Made by a program: the position numbers and the translations under genes. Positions 34,919 to 45,824 of a stretch of DNA of 64,000 nt are shown here, in pieces. Positions within the stretch are counted from its first letter, which is position 1. Every line of letters begins with the position of its first letter. Where the stretch lies: contig OU744723.1 of the NCBI GenBank assembly GCA_916613615.1, positions 68,839,226 to 68,903,225 of the forward strand. Direction: 5' to 3'. The notes under the pieces are model-generated. The model was not told the DNA's origin, searched no databases, and saw nothing but the letters and a program-made list of their open reading frames with translations. The stretch comes from Steromphala cineraria (Eukaryota > Mollusca > Gastropoda > Trochida > Trochidae).

Positions 34919-35268
34919 TACACGCCCGTGTAAGATACCGCAGTGCAATATTTATACATCAATATTAAACTAGTGTTATATCACAAAGTATGACGTCACA
35001 GAAGTGAGCTGTTGTTACGTCACAATGTAAGCGCTTCGTCACAATTGGTGCCGAGTCGCGGACCTGTTAGTTTCAGCACATTTTCGGCAAGATTGCGTGA
35101 TATTTAGGGCAAGTTATAAACAGAATACTAAACTTCCTTCCATTTAATAAATTTTTTATTAAACTCGTGAATGATTTGGTATCACACTCGGTTTCGCTCG
35201 TTTTTACAAAATCATTAACTCGTTTAATAAAAAATTGTATTAAATGGAAGGTCGTTTAGTATCCTCTA
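34919..35268. mobile_element. Palindromic insertion downstream of copy D
   Basis: About 350 bp interrupt a flank that is continuous downstream of B and F (CATGCTATCTACATGTATTATAAATG there). The right 170 bp are an imperfect palindrome: ACTTCCTTCCATTTAATAAA and AACTCGTGAATGATTT face AAATCATTAACTCG and a matching TTAAATGGAAGG segment. The left part has two TGACGTCA/TTACGTCA sites. No coding frame is present, so it is probably a non-autonomous fold-back element. Confidence 0.55.
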
Positions 35269-36200
35269 TGTATCATAAATGTTTGCACACAAGGCCATTT
35301 AATTGTTCAATTGGCTGGGATAACCGACAGGCTGTGAGTGTGAATTATCATTATATGCGTGACCTCTGTAACTGTTGTATTCTTTGTCATCACTTTCGTA
35401 TTGTTCTTGCCTACTCAAAAACACATTCTATCTAACACAAGAATAGTTGGTTTGGGTTCAAAACAATTTTTAATAACTAGAAAACCAGAGCAACTCCGAA
35501 ATTAGGGTGTTATAATACAATAATAATACAATAATGTATTGGTCCAGTTACAGGTCAGAGGTCGGACTTTCGCCGTATTGGTCAAACTTACCTGTATGGG
35601 TCCACTTGTCGAATTGTATAGTCTAGGCCATATAGATTGCATTAGTGCCATATAATTGATAGCTATTTGATAATGTGTGATATAAACTAAGTAAGAGAGT
35701 CATAGCACAAAAGACATATTATGTTATCATGATAAAATGTGTTGAAGTGATTCATAAACTCATTAGTCCTTGATTGTTAACACGTAGAAATAACTCCATC
35801 TTGGTATAAGGAGTCAGTTATGGATAAGAGTTCTGGAGACCTTAGTGGAGAAAAGCTATAGACTGTAAAAAGGGATATTCATATAGCATATCTGTCTTTT
35901 CTTGACTAATACCGTTTTTATCTCAATGAATGGGGTAGAAAGGTAATATTTTCACGAGTGGCGTAATGCAGCCGTGCATGAGTGAAAATATTACGCTTTT
36001 CTTTTCCCATGAGATTAGAGAAACATGAAATTTGTTATGATTTGACAGCAATATGGAGGCTTAATGTTACAATACAGAAATAACTGATACACATTTGTTC
36101 TTTAAGAGTTGTTAACATCATACAGATTTTGACTTAGTTCCAACTTTACCAGAATCAATCTGTAATGGAAACGCTGGAAAATATAAATGCACCACTAAGC
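35269..36200. other. Downstream flank of copy D
   Basis: No gene is supported. It has one copy of the 3'-flank unit, shortened to about 220 bp (about 35943-36160). Its first part can fold: GTAATATTTTCACGAG faces CATGAGTGAAAATATTAC. Confidence 0.5.
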
Positions 36201-38621
36201 CTATCTAAATTGATACACATTCACTCCTTTCTTTTCATTTACAACAAACAGTTTGTTTTCATCAATACACAGACCATAAGGATGTTCCACACCATCTGCT
36301 GCAGTCAATATGTCTCCTATGAATTCTCCTCTGTTACTGAGATTGACAACTCTATGTGAAGAGTTGTCAGCTACAAGAATGTCTCCTCTACTGGTGGATG
36401 TGATTCCTTGTGATTCTCTCAGAGCTCTGTCTTCAGTAGGTGTATACATCCACTCTACATGTCCAGTCTGTGTCAGACAAATGACCGACTTCAGATCATA
36501 GTCTGACACCAGGATAGAGCCTTGTCTGGTCACATGGATGAAGAGAGGATACTTGAACTTCTTGTGAGGTTCTGTCAGTGTCTGCAGTGATCTCATCACC
36601 CGTCCTTCCATGTCCAGGATATCTACAGAGGGAGGAGAGTGGGGTTCAAGGTCAAGGTTAACATTGACTGTTACAATCTGTCTAGAGGATGGAACAGACA
36701 CAGCAACTTTGTTGTCATCCAGTACAGCGATACTCAATGGAAAGTTATCTAACACCAGAATGCTGCATTGATGTTTACCATTAAGTGTACATATGGATTT
36801 GATTCTGTTTCCACTACAGTCAGTTACTAAAATTGTTTTCCTGTTTCCAACATTCAACACGGCTACATCCCTTAAGTTACATGTGTCACCCTGATTCAAC
36901 TTAACATCAACAACCCTCTGTAGTACAGGTTCAGCTGTCAGATCAACATCCATCTTCTCCACCTTCACATCCATTTTATCAATTTCTGCTTTCAGTTGTT
37001 CAAGATCTTTTATAAAGCTGAAGGTAGCTACATCTCTCCTGTCTTCTCTCTGTGTCTCTGTGACGTCATATACAGCTCCTGATCCAGACGACTGATACAT
37101 CTCAAACAGCTGCGCCTCATCCTCCAACTCCAGGGCCTGCTGGATGAACTGAGACTGCTGCTGGTACGTCTGTAAAACTATCTGCTTTGTTTTGACTTTT
37201 GACCTTAGTTGACATGTCTGTTCTCCTGATTGGTCCTCCAGTTTCTTCATCAGCTGATCTTTCTTTTTCTGAAGATTTTCCATGATGCTTTGAAATGTTT
37301 TATCTATATCAGATTTTACCATCAACTTGTGGTCAGTCCCCTTCTCAATCTCTCCCACATAACACTCGATCTTAGTGTTACATTCCTCCATTTGTATCTG
37401 AAGTTTCTTCTGACGTCCCTGTAGTTGACCTTTGACCTCTGGCAAGATGGCCTGGATGGTGACGACATCTTCACACTTCCGGTGACTGATGCTGCAACAA
37501 ACTGTACATAATGGTTTCTTGCAATCTGTGCAATATAGTTTAATTTTCTCGTCATGTTCTCTGCAGATAAACTTTCTTTTGATCTTCAGACCTGAGGATG
37601 CTTCTGTCAAGTTGTTGACAATGTGATGACGTAGTGAAGGCATTTTCCTGTGCATCTTGAGACAGCCGTCACAGAAACCTGCTTTACACTCAGAACACCA
37701 ATGTGTAGCTGGAGTTGTCTCCCCTTCCTCTTTGCAGGAAGAACACGTGACTGTCTCTGTTTAAAACATTAAAGGACATCATTCAAACAACTTCTCAAAA
37801 CACATCTTTTTAAACTGGCATTCTGTTAACTTTCAAGCTCAAGGGATGGTCTCTGTTAACAGCGCAATTTGGGCTTTTTCATATTTCACTTTTGGCTTCA
37901 ATGATATACAAATGTGGCAATATAACACACTTGTTTTGTCAATACAAGTAAAGTTGTACATAGGTTTTTTGTGTGTGTACTAGTTGTTGGAGTTTGGCTT
38001 ATTGTGTTTTCATGCACGAATTCAATAATGTTGATAATCTTCACATGCATATCATTCATCATTTAAATCTTCTGATCCTAATCTTAAAACAATTTTCATA
38101 CAGTCTCACTTTTTTTCACAGTCGTTTTCGTATATATATTATTGAAAGATTACTCAATATAATAAGTGAATGCGTTGTTTTTATTGTAATTCAAGGTACA
38201 ATATTAATATTGCTATTACCTTTCAAAGATAACAAACCATTAAGGATATTTGATTACAAAGTCTGTATTGCCTATTTAATGTTCAATTATTATCTGATTA
38301 TCATTAGTGATCTATAAAGATTCTATCTTCGAAGTTATAACCCTGTAGGGAGTCCATGAGTCCAGTTAGAAGCAGTCCTGGTTTCAACTGCCCCGCCCAC
38401 TCTTCTACAGGTCTGTCAGGGTGAGGCACTGGGGTCTCTTGTCTACACGTGGGACAGGGGATGGACTTGTTTCTCACAGCTTCTTCTTTTGTCTGCAGAT
38501 ATTTCTCCAGACAGTTCTTACAGAAGGAGTGTTGACATGCGAGTGTAACTGGCTGCTGAAACACTTCAAAGCAGACACTGCAAGTCAGGTGGTTGTCCTT
38601 TAACTTGCCTGCTGTCGCCAT
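36201..38621 (-). CDS. TRIM-type E3 ubiquitin ligase, copy D (two coding exons, shortened propeller)
   Basis: The coding sequence joins 38342-38621 and 36201-37756 across a 585-bp phase-1 intron, half the length of that in B and C and without the MITE or fossil exon. Acceptor is TTAAACAG|AG; the donor is CAGG|GTTATA, weaker than in the other copies. The protein has 611 residues. RING ligands, both B-boxes and the coiled coil are intact, and the linker has one 12-residue repeat. It is exactly 25 residues shorter than B because one in-frame block of 75 bp is missing at about 36637-36641, between VNVNLDLEPHS and PPSVDILDMEG. That removes part of the propeller. Upstream, LINE and fold-back DNA replace the region that carries the candidate promoter in A and C, so expression may differ or be lost. 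Confidence 0.85.
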
Positions 38622-39454
38622 AGCTGATCTGAAAATATACAAATAAACACTGCACATCTCATAAAAGATGACGAAACTATGATGACTTCTACATCTAGCT
38701 CTTTAATCAATATAGGTATGGCGGGCATTTGGTTTTTCAAAAACAAATAATGTTCTAAACTTTATCAAACCCCAGCCAATATGACAGTAAAAGCCAACTT
38801 GTATATATATTTCATGTTTAACATGGACATTTATATGCTCTGTGGATACAAATTTTAGAACGCAGAATGTATCATCTGGTAGGAGTGAACATTGTGAAAA
38901 TGAATACTTGCTAATACCTTCCAGTTTGTTATAAATGGATGAACCTGTAAAATGTAATAATATTGTAAGTTGTTCCTCGGTATGTTTGTCAATACAACTT
39001 TTACCCATATATCAATCTGCAACCAATATCAACTTGTCCTCACAAATCATTATGTCAGCCAACATACTTACCAGCTTATATTAAAGTACAAAGAGTTCAA
39101 TCTTACATGTATGCACTATTTCTGTTTCCATGTACTAATGTTGGTGTCTTAGTGAAAATGAACTGATTGTTTAATCTTGTATCATCTATCTATGTTATCT
39201 TGTATCAACCTTTACACTTGTATATATTGGCGAGTACATTTACCTCAATATATCATCGTCCTCACAAATCATTATGTCAGCCAACACACTTATCAGCTTA
39301 TATTAATGTACAAAGAGTTCATAATTCCATGTATGTACTATTTCTGTAACCATGTGCCACTGTGTCTTTTTGAAATAAACTAATTGATTGACCAAAGAAA
39401 CTAGCTTGTATCGATATATCAAGTTTTTGTAATTGTACCAAACTGTCCTTAAGA
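38622..39454. other. Upstream region of copy D up to the LINE fragment
   Basis: No gene is supported. The block from about 39031-39165 is repeated at about 39262-39390 (TCCTCACAAATCATTATGTC and the following TATTAA-TGTACAAAGAGTTC); other TRIM copies have this block once. Confidence 0.5.
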
Positions 39455-41120
39455 ATTGTATTATATAAGTCTTTCAAATATGTCACAAGAGCAGTAAGAG
39501 AGGCTTTATTAAACGACGGGGGAATACCATCATGTCCTGAGGCCTTATTCCACGATAATTCATTTATTGATCAGTAATCGGGGTTGACAGTATATCATGA
39601 GAAAAAGCAAAATCTTTACAATCATTGCAGTTGTGGTTTACGACAAAATTATACACAGACTTATCAAAATCTGAGAGAAGTTTATCATCTTTACAAGAAA
39701 GCAGATCTTTGAAGTAATGAAACCAATGATATGGAGTAATGTTATCAATAGCCGCTGATTTCTTGAGGTGTTGTTTTAAGGTGAGCCAGAATATTTTACA
39801 ATCTGGGTTCACTGCTGCAGTTCTTATATCATCTGCAGCTTTAACTAAAAACATATCTTTTTTTAATTGACAACAGTTCTTGAAATTTCGTTTGGCATTC
39901 AAATACGATTCAAGATTAGATGCGCATTTACACTTTCTAAAACGATTAAGAAAGTTATATTTATCAGTCTTTAGTCTGCTACATTCCTGGTCAAACCATG
40001 GTGGTTGAGAGGCTTTACGTCGAAACGGGGCCATGAATTTACTAGCTCCAGCTTGAACACCGGAAAATTGAAGTAAAGAAGTAAGTTTAGCTATGGCTTC
40101 ATTTATGTTAGTATGAAGTAGGTCTCTGAAATCATCTAGCATACCTTCCCTTATAGTATCTACCAGGTGCATATAAAAACTCTCTCTTTGCTCCTCAGGC
40201 AGTTTATAACGAACGGATGGAAACAGAGGTACTATACTTTCATGTTCATTGTTAGAACTTTGAGAAATTATATCATTAAATACACAAATTATCGGCAAGT
40301 GATCCGACTCTGTGCGAGCTTTAACCTCAAAACTTTTGATATTGTTAAACAAATCGGAGGAAACAATAGCATAATCAACGGTGCTGCAGCCGCTATTTGA
40401 AATATAGCTGAAATTCCCCGGTATATCAGGCATAGATCTTCCTTTCACAATATGAATGTTCGTTAATATACATACCTCCAATAATAGCTTTCCGTACATA
40501 TTTGTAACAGTATCAAATGAAGTACGAGATTTAGAAAAAGTCGTCTTGTGCATAGTCTTCACCAACAGGAATATAATCACATTTGTCATTTAGTATAAAG
40601 TCAGTCTCGTTAGCCGTTCTTGCATTAAAGTCTCCAAACAAAATAAATTTGCTGACTTCCCCATAATCAAACAATATTTGTACAAGTTTGTTTTCTAACA
40701 AATCTATACCACTATCTTCTGAAGCTGTATATTCCGGTTATCTCTCTGGGTGGACATACACGAATCCAACGAACGTCTGGTGAAATGTACGGCTACTTGT
40801 TAGCTTGAAAAAATATGCAGTTCTCCCAACCGGTATACACTCTCTGAAAAAGAGAAGAAATATTCTTCCGGATAGACACTGATAAACAACCGGAATATCT
40901 ACCAACGTTATAGTGCCTTACTGCATTACATACAAAATTATAAAATGTATTACAGGTTACATCTAGTAGCTGCTGTGCATCGGGACTCATTGTCTCAAGA
41001 AAGCTGATGACATCGTAAGTTTGACAGAATGATATAACATTAGGATCTGATATTTTAGTATTTATACCACAGATATTCCATGTACAGAAGCTTAGGATAT
41101 TATTAGTACTTATCTCATTG
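39455..41120 (-). mobile_element. Non-LTR retrotransposon fragment with endonuclease, 3'-truncated (pseudogene)
   Basis: Read on the minus strand, a LINE ORF2 begins near 41095 (LSFCTWNICGIN), continues through an APE-type endonuclease (FGDFNA near 40640, SGCSTVDYAIVS, ESDHLPI) and the region before the reverse transcriptase (PPWFDQECSRLK). It stops as that enzyme begins (LSWNKASGHDGIPP near 39520). A 341-codon stretch (39564-40589) is still open; the rest has frameshifts and stops. The endonuclease style differs from the L1/Tx1 copies and resembles the CR1/jockey group. The loss is at the 3' end, the opposite of normal LINE truncation, so a later deletion or recombination is likely. Confidence 0.8.
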
Positions 41121-41324
41121 TCCTCGTTAACGGCAGAAAATTCAACAGCGGAGCCACCGCCGATGCCCTATCCGTATAACTTGTCTTGTATATATCGTTG
41201 ATGTCATTGAAAAGATAATGTTTCTATTTAAATGGAAATCTATGGCTCTAATATTTAAGCATTATTAATGTTTAGCAAATTCCGTATTTGTGTTATATAA
41301 CTTGCCTTGTATATCGTTGATAAT
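41121..41324. other. Short AT-rich spacer with a direct repeat
   Basis: About 200 bp between the LINE and the next repeat. TATAACTTGTCTTGTATAT at about 41174 and ATAACTTGCCTTGTATAT at about 41296 are near-identical direct repeats about 120 bp apart. No gene is seen. Confidence 0.4.
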
Positions 41325-42020
41325 ATACAATTATAGACTGGTGATGAGGTCAATACCTGTTTTTGTAGACCCGGGGAAAACAATATTGACCAAGGATGAA
41401 GCCTGTAATTGTTTTATTATGTCTTGGTCAAACAAAACGAAACAAAAGAGAATAGAAAACTACAGCAATGAGCGGCATTGGGGCTCTTTTGTTGGCGAGA
41501 ACAGACCGGGTCAATGACGTCATGCTTACAATAGCATGACGTCATGAAACAGTGGTTCGACGTCATCGATCGGTTCTATTTTTATTAACTCAAGTCAATA
41601 TCACTTTTGGTCGGACTCGGAAATCAAACGATGAAATGGATAAGGAATGTAGATTACTAGCAAACATGTGTCTGCTTAAATAAACAACATGCTCTCCCTA
41701 CATAACATTATACAATTATAGACTGGCGATGAGTTCAAAACCTGTTTTTATAGACCCGAGGAAAACAATATTGACCGAGGACGATATCGATATTGTTTTC
41801 CTCGGGTCTATAAAAACAGGTATTGTTTTATTATGTCTTGGTTAAAACCGAAAAAGAAATATAAAACTACAGGTTTGAGCGGCATTTCGGCTCGATTTTT
41901 TGCAAGGTCGGGTTAACGATGTCATTATAACAAAAGCATGAGGTCATGAAACAACGGTTTTGACGTCATCGACTCTATTTTTCGTAACTCAATTCATATC
42001 ACTTTTGGTCGGACTCGGGG
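41325..42020. repeat. Two tandem units (385-bp spacing) of a molluscan-style repeat
   Basis: Units start with ATACAATTATAGACTG at 41325 and 41710. Both carry CTGTTTTT-TAGACCCG, TTGTTTTATTATGTCTTGG, several CATGACGTCAT-like segments and end with TCACTTTTGGTCGGACTCGG. The second unit has gained an inverted copy of part of itself. Confidence 0.65.
41740..41821. repeat. Perfect 32-bp hairpin
   Basis: Arms 41740-41771 and 41790-41821 are perfect reverse complements around an 18-bp loop (41772-41789). The left arm is ordinary unit sequence; the first tandem unit lacks the right arm, so the right arm arose by inverted duplication. Confidence 0.85.
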
Positions 42021-42181
42021 TCACGGGGGTCTAGTCAATAGGCCTATCACTTTCTGTCGTAATGTTATAATATTTGAGGCTGTGACGTGGTTAGATATTC
42101 ATCCGCCGCTACGTCTCTTTATAGGCACAATAAAAAGTTGTTTAAAAAAGCAATAAATCGTCTAAAATGCAACGGTAATAA

Positions 42182-42334
42182 ATAGGATACATTACTCGTT
42201 CCCCTTTCATATCAAGTTTATGTCCCTCGTGAAATAATTTTGTTTTGTCGATCGCCAAGGCTCGTCACAAAGCAAAATTATTTCACTTGGGACATAAACT
42301 TGATATGAAAGGGGAAGCTCGTTAGATATCCTAT
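42182..42334. repeat. 153-bp near-perfect palindrome
   Basis: Outer ends are ATAGGATA and TATCCTAT. Inside, TTCCCCTTTCATATCAAG and GTGAAATAATTTTG on the left face CAAAATTATTTCAC and CTTGATATGAAAGGGGAA on the right, around a short loop with CGATCG. It is probably a fold-back MITE. Confidence 0.75.
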
Positions 42335-45300
42335 AATTATTGCATGATAGCAGTGGAGACATTATACTCATTGTCTTGCTTTGTTATTTGAAGTAACACA
42401 TGCTTGGATCTATATATATTATACTTGTTATAAACAACATAGCCTTTTCCATTATGTATATTGTAGATTATTAAGATTCAATATATATTCTTTAACACCT
42501 ATTCAGATTATTAAGATTCAATATATATTCTTTAACACCTATTCTTTATTATGCAGCATGTGAATCATGTTTCAGTGATCAGGTCACGCTTCAATGTATT
42601 CATGTAAAAATTAAGAATAATTCCTTGTGAAAAAAGAAATTGTGGACACATTTTATTTTACCCAGAAGCAGGAGGTTTTTAAGTCCATTATCAGGGAACA
42701 TATATTCCAAATCTGTATTCCAAATCTATTTTATATTCTCAAATAAGCAAATAAATCATCTCTGTTATGAAAATATCGACGAGCAGATGTCCTTTCCTGG
42801 AATTCAAATTAGCTAACCACACGCTGGCCTGTGATCTCTTCTTCCCTTCTGGTCACTTAATTTGGTCATCGGATGTGCAAGTAATAGTTATTAGCATAGT
42901 TGTCAATATGTATTTGGAGATGCAAGGACAGTTTGTCCATGAGGCCTGTCTCAGCATTTCCGGATACAAATTGATAACCATACTAATAACTTACAAATCG
43001 CTTGGACCACGTTAAAAAAAGCTCAAAATTAAAGTTGTTTGTTTTCACATCCCTTCTTGGGCCCCTTTAAAAAATCTGAATCAAGTTTTGTAGTACTTTG
43101 TATGTGCCACCTGATCCTTTGAAGCATTCAAAAACGGGTATCATGCCCGAGACACTTAATGAATGTTCTGAACACGTGCACGGGTAGTTTCGCAAGTCGT
43201 CCATATTGTCTTAGCTTTTGACTAAATTTGGACGTCTTATTTGTGTTCTCTTTCGACAGTGAAGTTACGATCATGGCTTCTCTAAACATTGAACTCATGA
43301 GGATTTTCAATATTTAGGTAACCACAACATTCCTGAAATTTGTTTTATTTTTGTTGTTGAAATATTTGTTTGAAATATACATGTATAATATTGATTGTAG
43401 CTGTCAATTGTTTGCAATCATTCGCATCAACATTGACAACAGGTAATCTATGTTTATTTGAAGATTTTATTGCAATTACAAGTGTAACTTTACGAACTAA
43501 GGGTGTTGATGAAAATATAAAATATGTGTTTTTGGACAGTAGTGATGAATCAAATAAAGTTTTTGATTTATCATGAGCAAAATCTTATACATTTGGTTTA
43601 TGCTGACAAAAGCTGATGCATTTTTCTTTGAAATATTTCATTTGCTGACGTTTAAAAGACATAAGCGTCCTTGCATCCGATATCAGGACTGTTCTGACGA
43701 AAACATTCCTGCTGCCAATAGTGAACAAGACCTTCTATGAATGATTGCCATGGACAACGAGGTCCAAGTGGTATGTTATAACGCTGTAGAAGCAATCTGT
43801 CGTTAGATTCGCCCCGACTAGTGCAGACGCAATCAACATTGAGACTAACATTGAGTCCCTGAAAAAAAAAGAGTTCTGTACTTATTTTATCATTTTGATT
43901 TATTGTTTAAAAAGAAATAAAAACGAGCCCTGATAAAAACTTAATTTCAGGCTGAAGCTGAGCCATCTAGACTTACAAATATTTTGTAGACTTAAGAAGG
44001 CTCATTTAAACTGCTTTTGTTTTAGGATCTCGATAACAGACTAATAACCATGTTTTGTTTAGCAGACACCTCTCTCGAGTCGGGCCTCCTCAGGTAGACG
44101 ACGGGGATGGGGGTAGCCCTAGCTTACAATCGGGTCGAGTCATTTTGTATCTCCAAACAACAATAAAATAATGGTCGACCACAAACAGAAGTCTTTCCAA
44201 TCATCATTTCAACATTTCACTAATTAGAGTAGATTGAGCATGTATCGGCAAAGTTGTCAATAAAACTATTTCAAACCATTTTATATTCAAACTCAGGTCA
44301 TTTCCTTGATATCAACCAACATTGTAGGTCTTACTACTTGTTTTGAACATCTTTTCTATGGATATAATCTTTATATATTTTACATCTGAGAATATCAGGT
44401 GTTTGGCTTTAACGACGATAAGAACTTGTAGGAGATTTGTGTTTTGTATGGAGACCTTGAAGGGCACACATAATCATTTGTCAGACCATAAACATGATTA
44501 AATGACATTATCAAAAAGTGCATGATGTTTAAACTTTCATAGAAGATAAGCCTGGATTCTAACCTTGGACCTTTAGCTTTTTAGACTGATAACGTAACCT
44601 CTTTACCAATAACGACTACGTTAAATAGTGATTGGATTCTTCTATTTGTATTCACACTTATAGGCTAAAAAGGGAGAGAGAAGGAGATATCTTTTATTTG
44701 TAACAAATACAAAAAATTCTATTGTAAATGTTGATTGTTGACGGTTTACAAGTCTGAGAAAACACTACTCTTCAGTGTTTAAGTCTAAATTTTTTTTTAA
44801 AATCTTTGTTGTTATTTCTTTGAGTAGAGGACCTCTGAGGCGTGTTTTCACTCACAGAAATAACTTACATTTCCTGATATACAACATATGTTAAAAAGGG
44901 TTATGATAAGTGTGTTGAATGACAAAGATGGGCCATATTCAATGTCATGATGATTTAATTCAAATAGTTTTTAAGACTGTATGAGAAGAATACCAAACCA
45001 TGATTTTGCGATCTATATGGAAATTAAAAAGACGTGCAGACAGATTTGATAACCTTGAAAGTAACAATTTATACCCCACACACATTACTGGTTGAAAATG
45101 TTCATAAAACAGATGCATATTGAGCAACAATTCACAAAGAGAGTTTAATAATAGTTTAATCAAGAATCAATTAGGAATCATTTACAAAATGTTTGTTTGA
45201 AATTCATTGGTTGTCATTTTCATAGTAAGAGCATATTCCCGCAACCATCATGCTATTTACATGTATTTACATGTATTTACATATAATTGATAGCTATTTG

Positions 45301-45552
45301 ATAATGTGTTATTTAAACTAAGTAAGAGAGTCATAGCACAAAATACATCTTATGTTATCATGATAAAATGTGATTCATAAACTGATCAGACCTTGAATGT
45401 TAACATGTGGAAATAACTCTCTCTTGGTTTTAGGAGTCAGTTACGGAGACCTTATAGTTGAGAAAAGTTATAGCATGAAAAGGGTATATTCATCTAGCAT
45501 ATCTGTCTTTTCTTGACGAAAACCATATTTATCTCATTGAGTGGGGTAGAAC
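42335..45552. other. Intergenic DNA between copies D and E
   Basis: No gene is supported. It resumes the shared upstream flank (compare 3540-4080). A 40-bp stretch is duplicated in tandem at about 42465-42544. The CpG-rich block is split: 43790-43821 and 44067-44220, with about 245 bp of AT-rich DNA between. The downstream flank of E starts near 44650, with the hairpin block at about 44750-44855. Confidence 0.5.
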
Positions 45553-45800
45553 CTTTATCTTTTCACGAGTGGCGCGTCATGCATGAGTGAAAACAATAAA
45601 CTTTTCTTTCTCATGAGAAAAGAGAAATATGATGTTTTTTTAAGATTTGACAGCAATATGGAGGCTTAGTGTTACAATACAGAAATTAAAGTCTATACTT
45701 TAATAAATGATACACATTTGCTCCTTAATACTTGTTAACATCATACATATTTTGTCTTAGTTCCAACTTTACCAGAATGAAGCTGTTGTGGACACGCTAG
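45553..45800 (-). repeat. 3'-flank unit of copy E (single copy)
   Basis: One unit of the 253-bp block, with the same TTTGACAGCAATATGGAGGC core. It lacks the GCAGCC part of the first segment, like the first unit downstream of C. Confidence 0.6.
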
Positions 45801-45824
45801 AAAATATAAATGTGACCACTAAGC

